The notes below the pieces were generated by a model that saw nothing but the letters and a program-made list of their open reading frames with translations, did not search any database and was not told the DNA's origin. Shown piece by piece: positions 47,332 through 58,908 of a DNA stretch of 64,000 nucleotides. Each line of letters starts with the position of its first letter. The stretch's first letter is position 1. The position numbers and the translations under genes were made by a program. The stretch covers positions 94,514,666-94,578,665 of the forward strand of contig CM046443.1 of NCBI GenBank assembly GCA_025506515.1, given 5' to 3'. Origin of the DNA: Flaveria trinervia. Taxonomy: Eukaryota > Streptophyta > Magnoliopsida > Asterales > Asteraceae.

Positions 47332-48282
47332 TGTCACACCCCGACCGATGGTGGAATCATCGGGGCAAACGAATGTGAAACGATTATTCATAGCACATGG
47401 AACTAAATTAGTTGGAATAATATTAAATAACATTTTTCATTGAACAATACAAGTCAATTAAGTCATTACAATACACAAAAATATAACCAACAACATAAGA
47501 TGTTTAATTTATCTAAGTCCAACTCCTATATGAGCAAGAAGAGTTCCTCAAGTATCAAACCTAAAACATATTAAAAATAAAAGGTCAACATAATGTTGGT
47601 GAGATTTCCATAGTTTTCATACATAAGTATATAAAAGATGGCAATTCATGTCATAAGTTAGAGAGCAAAGTAACTAGGGATGTAAGACAGATGCACAATC
47701 AAACCTTGACAGTTTACAAGTCTCAACGTTTACAAGTTTATACGATTAGCTAAGTGTACTTGGATTAACCAAGCAGCCTTGTCAGGCTCATAGATCTATG
47801 ATGTCGCCAGGCTAGCAATAGTTAATGATTGTACATATAATCGTCAATACATGGTAATTACAAAGATCAACTAACCACAACATATAAGTGAATTGCCAAG
47901 AGTTTACAAGAATCAAACGAATTTACAAGTGCAACGATTATAAGGTAACATGTTTCACCCCAAAGTGTGAAAATATGAAAAAAGGGCTATAGAAATACTC
48001 ACATGGGAAACTCACTAACATTATGTTGACCTTTTATTTTTAACATGTTTTAGGTTTGATACTTGAGGAACTCTTCTTGCTCATATAGGACTTGGACTTA
48101 GATAAATTAAACATCTTATGTTGTTGGTTATATTTTTATGTATTGTAATGACTTAATTGACTTGTATCATTCAATAAAAAATGGCATTTAATATTATTCC
48201 AACTAATTTAGTTCCATGTTCTATGAACAATCGTTTCATATTCGTCCGCCCTGATGATTCCGTCGTCGGTCAGGGTGTGACA
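47332..48282 (+). repeat. Composite left end of G: inverted LTR 3' part joined to direct LTR 3' part
   Basis: 47332-48015 is the reverse complement of 51535-52216 (start TGTCACACCCC against end GGGGTGTGACA). From about 48006 the sequence switches to the direct orientation, matching about 51938-52216, and ends at 48282 beside the primer site. The switch lies in a shared GAAA(T)CTCAC word. The upstream part of a normal 5' LTR (U3 side) is absent. Confidence 0.88.
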
Positions 48283-49506
48283 GATTGGTATCAGAGCCAT
48301 GGTTATAAGGAATTAGGTTATTAGAAATGGAATGACCTAGACTATAACTAAGTACCCTTACACATGAGTCCTCTCATGTATTTTTTTATATGCTTAGATA
48401 GAATTTTATGTGCCTTATGTGTTTATACTTGATTATGTGATTATATGCCTTAAGTGTTTATTCTTATACTTTGAATCTTATCAATGCACACACAAACCTT
48501 CAATCTTATTCTAAGGCATTATGTTCCTAAATCAAATGGTTCTCAAAATAAGCTTTGAATCGTTGTTCATGGTTTTCAAGTCTTGTCAAAGTCTATGTCC
48601 TATAACCTGAAACATGTAATGTTGGAAGAGTGGGATGCCTGTATCCCGAGATGTTCTGTCTAGGCAAGGTATTCATATAAATCCAAATCAACCGATGGAT
48701 TCGTTTACCTTACCTGGGAACCCTTGGGGTGAGTGTCCGCTTATAGGTACGCATGTATTCATTAAGGTTGTAGTTGACCTAATATTTTGATAAGTCAATG
48801 TAATGTTTTGGTTTGTAAACCGAACGTTACATTCGAAACATCTTGTTATTTTGAAACGTTTCATCATTGATTTTGCACCCCTGAAACTTAAAACTCATTA
48901 CCCATTTTTCTTAATGACCCTTAAAAATCTTTCTAAACGCCTTCCCCTCAAAACCGCACTTATCCTAAAAACCTAGTACAATGATCCCTCATTCTAAACT
49001 GAATCCTTAATCATAACAAACACGATTCTCGTATCAACTTTAAGCTAATAAGACTTTGAAACCTCAAAGTCATAAGTAAACAAGAATCGATCATCTAGAA
49101 ACCCCGTTAAAGTTATTTGCTTGAGAAGCTCTTATGAATTCCATATCCCATCCAAAATCATCTTGAACTTATTTCCCATATAAGTTAAGCCGAGTCCTAT
49201 ATCAATCTCATGTTTGGTGTTTCACTCATGACAAATGATTCATCTTCCGTCTTGAATCGTCTGAAATACAAAAGTTATCAACTAAAAATTCTAAATTAAT
49301 GACCTTACACACTTTGTCAAGAAACACATGAAATCGTGAAACTTAACAAACTTAAGCATCTCAAAACATCATATTATTCTTGTTGAGTTTAAATGCTTCA
49401 AGAGTTCACTTGCAAATATGAAGTGAAATCCAAGTCTCCTCATATCCTTGAAATTAGTCTACTCGTAATTAAATTTCAAAACGAAATTTCTTAAAGTAGG
49501 GGAGAC
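48283..49506 (+). other. Internal non-coding region of G with primer site and polypurine tract
   Basis: Primer site at 48286-48298 and purine tract at about 49494-49506. Between them no reading frame or recognisable gag/pol motif was seen. This resembles large-LTR non-autonomous derivatives mobilised in trans. Confidence 0.7.
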
Positions 49507-52216
49507 TGTAACATCCGCAATATTTTAAGTTAAAACCCAAAACCCGAACTTAATTTGAATTTCCATTATTAAAGTATTTTAATAGTTTTAATAGATTAAA
49601 TACAACTTTCATTGTGAATTATCTTTTTTATTTAATTATTTAAAATAACTTGTAATAATTTATGGAGATATAAATATTTCTTTTTGTAAAGTTATAAAGT
49701 GTTGTTAATCATTTTACAAACAAATAACTAAATGGAAAAAACCTTACTAAAATTTATTAAGTTATAAAATAAATTTTAATAAACTTATAAAGTTTCATTA
49801 GTAGTTATAAATTTTTATTATTGAAATTAAATTATTAAATTATAAAGTTTACAAGTTTATAAAAGTTTAATAAATATTTAATTTGATTTATTATTTAAAT
49901 GAGTTTTTATAAGTCAAGGGTTTAACTAGTAATTTCTGAAACTTAATATAAAAGTCTCATGCATAAAATAACAATAATAGATATTACAGGGACCTAAGTG
50001 TAATTATTTTAAAATCACAAACCCACCATCACCCCACTCCCGTATTTCCGGCCTCCACCTCTGGCTGCAAGTCCGGCAGCCTCCAAGGACCCTTCCACAC
50101 CCAAAACGTGCGATTAAGAACACAATTATACCATATTAACCCTCTCATAACCTGTTTCGAACTCAATGATTGTTTCAATTAGAACCAATACCCTGTTAAG
50201 TTTAATCAAATTGAAACCGACACCCGTTTCGGAATAAGAACTCGTCGATCGAACCATTAACCAAACGGAAACAATTTAAGAGAATATGAACATCCCATTC
50301 GGTTACCCGAACTCCTCTGAACTCTTAATTTCACTCACAAACACAGACAAACAACCCATTCGATCATCACCTCCGTCCCGAACCTGTAACTTATCCGTTG
50401 TCCATCTTTTCGGTTCCATTACTCAAAATTGATAGAGGGGCAATCGATCATCATTATTATAAGAATCTTTCCAACCGTTTAATTGAATCACAACACCAAG
50501 AATCATCAAAATCCGAAGCAACAACAGTCGCAATTATATTTCGGTTGTTCTTCACCAAATAAAGTTTGATCAAAGTAATTCCACATATGTAAACACTCGA
50601 AATCTTATAAACATCAAAAGCCCTAACATCAAATTTTTATCATAATCATCTTGATGTTTAATTGGAATCTAATTGATTCTAGGGTTTATGTCAAATTTGG
50701 GGATTTTGGTAATTAATGTTTTTAAAAATTTTAACTGAGCTTTTAATCACATTCGGGCTTCTGTCCAACTGGTTACAACAGCCATCAATCATCCAAGGGA
50801 CCCAAGTTCGACCTTGGGTACCCTCATCCCCAGTTTGATTATTAGATTTTTGTTAAATTCTTTTAATTGCATAAAGTCTTAATATATTATTTAGTTAGAA
50901 TTATAACTACTTTGTTAACTAAAATATTTCAAAAATTATTAAATTAATTTTAAAGATTTTATAAACTTATAACTCATAATTTAATAAACTTTTAAAGAAT
51001 AAAAAGACTATAAAAATATTATTAAGTCTTTTATATATTACAAATATATTATAACTTGGATTATTGTAAACACTTTAAACAAATTATATAATTATAAAAT
51101 TATATAATTATACTTTATTCTTATTTTTAAAGTTTTGTATTATAAGACCGTTATAATAAATCATTTAAAAGTTTGAAATTTTATAAAATAATTTTAAAGT
51201 TATTTAACTAAGTATTTAATTAATTATCTTATCAAAATTTAAAGAAATAATTACATCAATTATTTCTTTTCACACGTTACCTTTATTAAAATCAATTATT
51301 GAATCATTCATTATCAATCTTAATTGGTTTATTTCATCTTTATTAACCCAAAACATAACCACTCCATTATTTTAATTGAAATAACTATAATTCTGAAATA
51401 AATCCTAATTCTTATCTACCCTTGAATCATATCTTTATTCTAACCCTAAAACACCAAATCTTAGGCTGAATCGTGAAGGAATCGTTAAAACCATCTTATC
51501 TTCTTATTATTATCTTAAGTGCAACTTATAGCACGTGAGTTTTCATGTGAGTATTTCTATGCCCCTTTTTCATATTTTCACACTTTAGGGTGAAACATGT
51601 TACCTTATAATCGTTGCACTTGTAAATTCGTTTGATTCTTGTAAACTCTTGGCAATTCACTTATATGTTGTGGTTAGTTGATCTTTGTAATTACCATGTA
51701 TTAACGATTATATGTACAATCATTAACTGTTGCTAGCCTGGCGACGTCATAGATCTATGGGCCTGACAAGCCTGCTTGGTTAATCCAAGTACACTTAGCT
51801 AATCGTATAAATTTGTAAACGTTGAGACTTGTAAATTGTCAAGGCTTGATTGTGCATCTATCTTACATCTCTAGTTACTTTGCTCTCTAACTTATGACAT
51901 GAATTGTTATCTTTTATATACTTATGTATGAAAACTATGGAAATCTCACTAATATTATGTTGACCTTTTATTTTTAACATGTTTCAAGTTTGATACTTGA
52001 GGAACTCTTCTTGCACATATAGGACTTGGACTTAGATAAATTAAACATCTTAAGTTGTTGGTTATATTTTTGTGTATTGTAATGACTTAATTGACTTGTA
52101 TCGTTCAATGAAAAATGGTATTTAATATTATTCCAACTAATTTAGTTCCATGTGCTATGAACAATCATTTCACATTCGTCCGCCCTGATGATTTCGCCGT
52201 CGGTTGGGGTGTGACA
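49507..52216 (+). repeat. 3' LTR of element G (2710 bp)
   Basis: Starts TGTAACATCCGC after the purine tract and ends GGGGTGTGACA at the target duplication. Non-coding, AT-rich except for a GC-rich patch near 50030-50100. Confidence 0.82.
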
Positions 52217-53093
52217 ATTTGCCTTAGGAACTATGTATTGGGTTCCAGATAACCCTGACGTGTTGGTTCCTAATGCACTGCTTTGGGAAGAAGCAGAAGA
52301 GCTAGACACAAATGTCATTTGTAATGGAGCTCCTAAAACAGTCGGAGTTGGAACTGAATTGTATAGTGAAGGATTCTGAACATAGGATCCTTTCTTTGAC
52401 TTGTATTTCATACGTAGTTCTTCCTCCCTTAACTTCAAGATGAAATCATTTATGTCTAAAGTAGCAAGAATTTTGTTTTGTCTCGGATTTGACAAAAATG
52501 TATCCCATTTATCTGGCAGAACATCGGCAAAGCTAGAGACTTTATCTTCTATGGATGTGGTCACGCCATGAGTGTGCAACTCACTCATCAGATGATAGAA
52601 TTGATCAATGATATCATCCAAGCTCTCATTCCCAATTGAAGAAAAATTGTCAAATTCCTTCTTAAGAGCTTTAGCCTTTAATGCTTTCAGAGTTACATTT
52701 CCTTCATATCTCTTTTCCAATACCTCCCATAACTTCTTAGCCTGCTTGTTCTCAGAGAACTGATGAAAGATGTTATTAGGTATAGACTGAGTCAATAAGG
52801 CATATACTTTATTTTCAACATTATACAAAATCTTCTGGGCTTTGCTCATTCCTCCTAAGGTCAACTTTTTCCATTAGCACTGACTGGTACCATGTAACCA
52901 GTCTCAATGGATGTCCAAAGATTTGGGTCAAATCCATTTAAGTAGATTTCAAACCACTATTTCCATTGTGGGTATTCATCCAACGTTAACAGCTTTGGTG
53001 GTTTGTTATGGTTTCCAATCTCATTCTCCAGAAGTAGAAGGTTCTTGATGAGTGAGTCCTTTCCAGCAGTCCTACAGCAAATTGGTCTTCCAT
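52217..53093 (-). pseudogene. Element C gag, 5' capsid part (broken; split by G)
   Basis: ATG at 53093 (MEDQFA) chosen by identity with the gag start of D. A frameshift follows within about ten codons. From 52864 to the G junction a 230-codon open stretch carries the capsid block (YALLTQSIPNNIFHQFSENK, LWEVLEKRYEGN, ELHTHGVTTSIEDKVSSFAD, LREEELRMKYKSKKGS). The gag resumes at 47331. Confidence 0.85.
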
Positions 53094-53564
53094 TGCTTTA
53101 AACTTGGTAAAATTGAAATGGGACAGTTTCACTCGTTTCAATGGGCTAAGCGAATGCGTCACTCGTGCGAATGAAGGATGCAAATGAATTCAATCGTGCA
53201 ATTGGATTTAGTCATGCGTATAAACAAGGCGATTGGAATCAACCGACTAGAGTTGTTCAGTCATACGAATGAGAGATGCGACTGAGTTCAGTCGTGTGAA
53301 TGGAGTATAGGAATGAGTTCAATCGTACGAATGGACCAATCGTGCGACTGAAGGCTGCTATGTTTGTAAAATAGAATATTTTGACACTTTGACACAAAAT
53401 ATGAGTTTTCCAGGAACCCTAATTTGCTGTATGACGAAAACCCAAAACTTTAATGCATGCAAATGTAGAAAACACCTTTTAAAGCAAAGTGGTGACTCTT
53501 TTGATTGAAAACATGAGTTTTAACACCAAAAACCAATTGAATCCACACAAAATCATGAGCCAAA
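53094..53564 (-). repeat. Leader of element C with palindromic array
   Basis: Between primer site and gag ATG. Words such as TCAGTCGCATC, CAATCGTACGAATGG and CAGTCGTGTGAATGG are concentrated at 53115-53365. Confidence 0.72.
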
Positions 53565-53576
53565 GCTCTGATACCA
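53565..53576 (-). other. Primer binding site of element C
   Basis: Minus-strand TGGTATCAGAGC, two bases inside the LTR end at 53579. Confidence 0.9.
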
Positions 53577-53578
53577 CT

Positions 53579-54335
53579 TGTTAGGATTGTGTACGTACGG
53601 AGTACTAACGGATTCTGCATCAAACCAGATCAAATAGTGCGAAATCCTATTTGATTGATGATCCAATCAGTGAGAACAATAACCCGATCGATCTAACGAT
53701 GAAACAAACGTTAAGAATGAGTAGAAATTGATCAAGAATGAACTATGAAGTTGGATTGGGTGTTTTGGATGCTCTTGACAGCTAGGGTTATGTATATTCG
53801 AAGTCTCTCTCAAGGTGTTATGTTTTTTCACGAATTAAGTGGTATTTATAGGTTTCCAGCTACCATTCATACAACTAAACCATTAGCATGGTTCAGTTGT
53901 GCGACTGACTCATGCGATTGAGTCATATCCACGACTAAAGGTTTAGTCATGCGACTGAGTCAATCTTATGCCTCAATCATACAACTGATCCAGTCCATGG
54001 TTTAGTCGTGCGACTGGTTCATTAGTATGATTCATTCATGCATATGGTCCATAAGTATGGTCCATTGGCATGAATAATCACCCGACTAATAATCATCCGA
54101 CTAAGTTGAAAACATTTCTCAATCATTATTGACTTAGAATTCTGTACAACAATCTCAAACCTATATATGAAGTTCATACATATGACTTATACTTAACACA
54201 ATAATATATGAAATAATCAAAGATAAATAAACATCAAACGCATATCATATTTCATTAAATAATTACATTACACATATGTAAGAAATGAAAGACTTTTACA
54301 TTAAGAACATAAACTAGGAACATAATGTATCAACA
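53579..54335 (-). repeat. 5' LTR of element C (757 bp)
   Basis: Minus-strand start TGTTGATACATT (54335), end CCTAACA (53579). TATAAATA at 53850-53843 with the CGACTGA-word array upstream at 53865-54115. Confidence 0.92.
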
Positions 54336-54817
54336 AGTTCTTACACCATGATACGAATCCCATAACAAAAAACATTGCAAAGTCAGATGTCTTAAAAATT
54401 ATGATAGAGAGAAAGCAGTTCTTAAAAATGAGTTACCAAAAGTAACAAATAGAATATGTTTGACTTTTGATTTATGAAGGTCTATCATAACATATGGATT
54501 TATGACACTGACGGGCCCATTATGTCGACGAGAATTGAGTTTTGAGGTAAAAAGTGTTGAACTTTAGACTTATACCGCCTCTACATAGTGGTTTTATTTT
54601 AGCAAACTAGTTGATCAACTTTTTTTGTAGATTCGGGCATTGATAAAAAGATTTTTACTATCACACTAAATAATACCAAGAATAATGATGTTTTAGTATT
54701 ATATTTAAAAAGTCATTTGCGTCTAAACAACACATTAGTATGTAATGGAGATTTTTCTCATGTGCATTATTATGCATATGTGTCAAATGTTATTGTTCAA
54801 TCCAAGTTAAAAGTAAT
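54336..54817 (+). pseudogene. hAT-type transposase fragment, middle part
   Basis: Continues the sequence interrupted at 27873. In changing frames it reads AKSDVLKI, REKAVLKNELPKVTNRICLTFDL, ITYGFMTLTG and NNDVLVLYLKSHL followed by VSNVIVQSKLKVI, the order found in BED/hAT transposases. It is cut again at 54818 by element D (putative target duplication GTAAT, other side not in hand). Confidence 0.75.
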
Positions 54818-55483
54818 TGTTGATACATATATCCCTAGTTTATGTGCTTAATGTAAAAGTCTATCACGGTTTACATATGTGTAATGAGATGATGTAATGA
54901 TATATGATTTGTGCTTTGATGTTAATGTATCTTTAATTCATATATGAACTTATTATATAGCTTTGAAGTTGTTGTATGATTATTCATGCTAATGGACCAT
55001 ACTTATGGACCATACACATGAATACATCATGCTAATGAACCAGTTGCACGACTGAACCAGGAGACTAGATCAGTTGTACGATTGAGACATGAGAATGACT
55101 CAGTCGCACGACTGAACCTTCAGACATGCGTATGAATCAGTCGCATGGGTTAGTCGCACGACTGAACCATGCTAATGGTTCAGTTGCACGAATGAAGACT
55201 GCAAACCTATAAATATCACTTAAGTCGTGGAAAAATGATACTTTTGACACTTATATCGTATACACTCATAACCTAGACATCTAGAGCGTCCAGAACGCAT
55301 ATTCCAACTTCATAGTTTGCATCTGATCGTTTTCTATTCAATCTTAATGTTTCTTTAATCGTTAGATCGATCAGGTTTGCGTTCTCACTGATTGGATCGC
55401 TAATCAAATAGGATTCCGCACTATTTTTTTAATTTGGTTTCACGCATAATCAGTTAGTACTCCGTACGTACACGGTCCTAACA
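54818..55483 (+). repeat. 5' LTR of element D (666 bp)
   Basis: TGTTGATACATA to CCTAACA. Array of CAGTCGCACGACTGAAC-type words at 54985-55200, then TATAAATA at 55208-55215. Confidence 0.9.
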
Positions 55484-55485
55484 AG

Positions 55486-55497
55486 TGGTATGAGAGC
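55486..55497 (+). other. Primer binding site of element D (one mismatch)
   Basis: TGGTATGAGAGC, with C to G at position 7 relative to the other copies; two bases after the LTR end. Confidence 0.85.
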
Positions 55498-55689
55498 TTT
55501 GGCTCTTGTTTTTGCGTGTGATTCGATTAGTTTTGGTGTTAAACTCACATTTTTCATTCAGAAAATCATATTCTAAAGCAAAACGGTGTTTTTGACGTTT
55601 CCAGGCCTAAAAGTTTACGTTTTTCGGTATACGGCAGATTAGGGTTCTTAAAAATCGTGTTTTTGTGTCAAAGTGTAAAAAATCATCGA

Positions 55690-56045
55690 TTTTGCAAAAA
55701 CAGCAGCCTTCAATCGCACGATTGGTTCAATCGCACGACTGAACTCTATTGCACACCATATACGCACGATTGAACTCAGTCGCTCCACTCATTCGTACGA
55801 CTGAACAACTCCATTCGTTTGCCTCCAATCGCCCACTCCATACGTACGACTGAATCCAATCGCACGATTGAGTTCATTCGCTTACTTCAATCGCATTCCT
55901 CATCCGCACGAATAAACCACTCCAGTCATTTGAGTCCATTCATCCACTTTAATCGCATGACTGGATCCAATCACATGATTGAATTCATTCGCACTCTTCA
56001 TTCGCACGAGTGAACCATAGTTATAGTCCATTCGCACGAGTGAAC
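55690..56045 (+). repeat. Leader array of element D
   Basis: About twenty degenerate copies of CAATCGCACGATTGA / CATTCGTACGACTGAA words between primer site and gag ATG (56079). Single words are self-complementary. Confidence 0.8.
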
Positions 56046-56078
56046 CAGTCTTGTTCTAAAGTTCAAAGTTTATAGAAA

Positions 56079-58899
56079 TGGAAGATCAATTCGTTGCCTT
56101 TACTGCTAGAAGGGACTCTCGCATCCAGAACCTTCTGCTTCTTGAAAATGAAATTAGGAATCATAATAAACCACCAAAGCTTATAGCGTTAGATAATTAT
56201 CCACAATGGAAATAGAGGTTCGAGATCTATCTAAATGGAGTAGATCCCAATCTTTGGGCATCCATTAAGATAGGTTACAGTATGCTAGTCGGTGCTGATG
56301 GAGTTAAGCTGACTCTGGGAGGAATGAATGACAGGCAAAAGGTTAAGTACAATGCAGAAAAGAAAATGTATGCCCTGTTGACTCAGTCGATACCGAAATA
56401 CATATTTCATCAGTTCTCTGAGAACAAGTAGGGGAATAAGTTATGGGAAGCATTAGAGAAGAGATATGATAGGAATGCAACGTTAAAGGCTCTGAAGGCT
56501 AAGGCTCTCAGGAAGGAGTTTGATAACTTCTTTTCGATAGGGAATGAGAGCTAGGATGACATTATTGACAGGTTCTACCATTTGATGAGTGAACTGCACA
56601 CTCATGGTGTAACAACGTCTATGGAAGATAAAGTGTCAAGTTTTGCAGACGATTTGCCGGATAAATGGGATTCATTTGTGTCTAATCTGAGACAGAATGA
56701 TATTCTTGCAAAGTTGGATATAAATGATTTTATAATGAAGTTAAGAGAGCAAGAACTGAGAATGAAGTACAAGTCACAGAAAGGATCCTATGATCAGAAT
56801 CCTTCACTTTACAACTCATTTCCCACTCCAACCAGTTCAGGAGCACCACTACAAACAGCATCCGTGTCTAGTTTCACAGCTCCTTCTCAAACCACTACTT
56901 CAGGATCCGAAATGTTAGGGTCATCCTGCACCTAATACATAGTGCCTGAAGCAAATACTACAAAGTTAAAGACCAAGAATCTCGGTAATATCACAGTGGA
57001 AGTTGCAAAGGAGTACATGGATCTTCTAGCAGCTGTTGTCCATTCCTACGATGGATTAGTTGCCGGGAAGATTGGAATTGCCATCTTGCAGATGAAGATT
57101 ACGAGCAAGTTGACGAGAATGAGCTAGAAAGAATGGACATCATGTGGGCCTTGGCGAGTGCTGTTAGAAGGGCTAAAAGTATTTGTGAAAAAGACGGAGC
57201 AGAATTTAGTAGCCACTAAAGACACAACCTTTGGTTTCGACAAAACCAAAGTCACTTGCTTTAATTGTGATGAAAAGGGGAATTTTAAATATGAATGTGT
57301 AAAGCCCAAGAAAATAGGAAATGGAAATCCATTTTCCACCTTCAACCGTCAAGACAAACCCATGACTAGAGCTACCTCTTCAAGCAAAGAGACAAAGGCC
57401 TTGACTGCTCAAGGTGATGAAAGGCAAGACTGGACCTTCAGCTTTGTGTCTCCAGGTGGATCAAACATTGCCTGTGTTGAGGGACTGGATGATGGTTCTA
57501 TGAGTGAATGTGATATCACAGTTGAGCAAGTAATGTCAGATACTAAAGAAGTTGTGAACGTGGTACATCACTTGGTTGAGGAAGAGCTCAGAGCAACAAG
57601 TTCAGAATCTCCAGCATCTGAAGAGTCTAACTCTACATTGATGGTTGATTCAACCGTTTTCTCACATGTAAGTACTAAAGACCAACTGTTTGAAAAACAT
57701 ACTTGTGATGAATGTGACAAATTTAGAGAAACCATTGATTTGAAATTTGCTAGGTTATTAGACCACAATGATAACTTAGTAAATGATTTACAACTGTGCA
57801 CTGAAGCTAATCGTATTTTAAAACAAAATGAGTGCAGTTACAAAGATATAAAGTTTGGGTAAACAACTAAGGGAAACCGAGGTTGTTGCTTTCAATCAAG
57901 AAAATGATATAAAGTTTTATTTAAATTCTTTGGAAGAAACAAAGAAAGAAAAAAAAAGCAGTTTTAGAAGTTAAAGTTAATTCTTTAAAACAAAAACTGC
58001 ATAGTTGGACCAGTTCTTCTCACATAGTTCAACACTTAGTGAAAGAATGAAATAATGGGGAAGGGTTGGGTTACCAAGTAGTTCCACCACCACCTGAGAT
58101 CCTTTTAAATGCAAATGTAGACCTGTAAATAACAACCTAGTTAAGGATCATGTGGTGTCCACTCCTTTGGTTAGTGATCCGGATTCCACGGGTAAACTAG
58201 TGAACTCTATCACTAAACACGAGGAGTCTAATGTGGAATCAAAAGGAAAAATACCTATTGTAATTTGGACGATAAATTTGTAAAGGTAAATGTAAGGTCA
58301 GGTTCACATATGTCTACTTCTGAACCCAAAATGACTAAACCAGTTAACCAACCCGTGTTACACGTCAAAGTCCAAATAAACTAAAGGCTAAAGATGTTAA
58401 AAATGTTTAAACAATTTATTTTGTTAAAGAAATAGAAACATCTAAACAAGAAGTGATTAAACCTAACCAGACTCATGTTGCACCTGTATCACACTCAACC
58501 CCACATAAACAGTTTCCTCAACATGTAGAAGGGAGATCATGCTACAGTTGTGGGAAAAGAGGACATATTTCTTCTCATTGTCCTTATTATCAGATTCCCA
58601 AAAAGAAAATTGAACTTTATGATACAAAAAAAATTTCTTCTAAAAGGAGTTCTAATACTCCTCCTAAGAGAACTAATGAACCTAAAGTTCAAACTATAAG
58701 CCAGTCGTCTGTTTATCACAAACAGGCCTTACACAAACCTGGCTTATGGAAAGAAAAGTCAAATAAGTTGTATGATAATGAGAACAATAAGAAGAACGAT
58801 ATGCCCTCATCCTCAAGTGGACAGTGGGTTAAGTTTATGATGTGTGTTTCCTCTAGGTCACCCAAGCCAGTTAAAGCTTGGGTCCCAAACCTAAACTGA
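56079..58899 (+). pseudogene. Element D gag (stops and frameshifts)
   Basis: ATG 56079 (MEDQFVAFTARRDSR). In-frame TAG stops near 56214, 56429 and 56552 and a TAA near 56936, then a frame change near 57075. Capsid block with ELHTHGVTTSMEDKVSSFAD near 56590-56650. First knuckle CFNCDEKGNFKYEC near 57258-57300 has lost its His (His to Asn). Acidic spacer with DWTFSFVS near 57430. Second knuckle CYSCGKRGHISSHC intact near 58540-58580. Ends AWVPNLN TGA at 58897-58899. Confidence 0.85.
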
Positions 58900-58908
58900 T
58901 CATTTCCT

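Larger units (their letters stand above)
47327..52221 (+). mobile_element. LTR retrotransposon G (long LTR, non-coding) with inverted left end
   Basis: Element at 47332-52216, flanked by the perfect duplication ATTTG (47327-47331 and 52217-52221). Comparison with D's gag confirms the uninterrupted target. The right LTR is 49507-52216 (2710 bp, TGTAACATCC to GTGTGACA) preceded by a polypurine tract (AGTAGGGGAGAC). The primer site TGGTATCAGAGCC is at 48286-48298. The internal region (about 1.2 kb) has no coding sequence, so it is non-autonomous. The left LTR is abnormal (see next entry). LTR length and primer site suggest Ty3/gypsy (possibly Tekay-like), but no protein is available to prove it. 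Confidence 0.85.
27869..54340 (-). mobile_element. Copia element C (SIRE-like), complete but nested, with 5-bp target duplication
   Basis: Minus-strand element from LTR 27874-28574 to LTR 53579-54335, flanked by the perfect duplication AGTTC (27869-27873 and 54336-54340). The flanks rejoin as one hAT transposase sequence. Inside it are two later insertions, E (37819-45338) and G (47332-52216). Without them C is about 14 kb: 5' LTR, primer site, leader array, gag, pol, a spacer of about 1.5 kb, an internal promoter, an aORF, polypurine tract and 3' LTR. Coding parts contain frameshifts and stops. Its LTRs differ noticeably from each other, including about 56 bases missing near the TATA of the left copy, so it is older than E. 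Confidence 0.92.

Noticed and set aside
50030..50110. GC-rich patch as a captured gene exon in the G LTR
   Set aside because: No open frame or splice sites continue beyond it; LTR regions of this kind often have such patches.
47332..52216. Element G as a DNA transposon with long terminal inverted repeats
   Set aside because: A primer binding site, polypurine tract and a direct LTR copy at 48282 are present, and the target duplication is 5 bp. The inverted end is better explained as a rearranged LTR.
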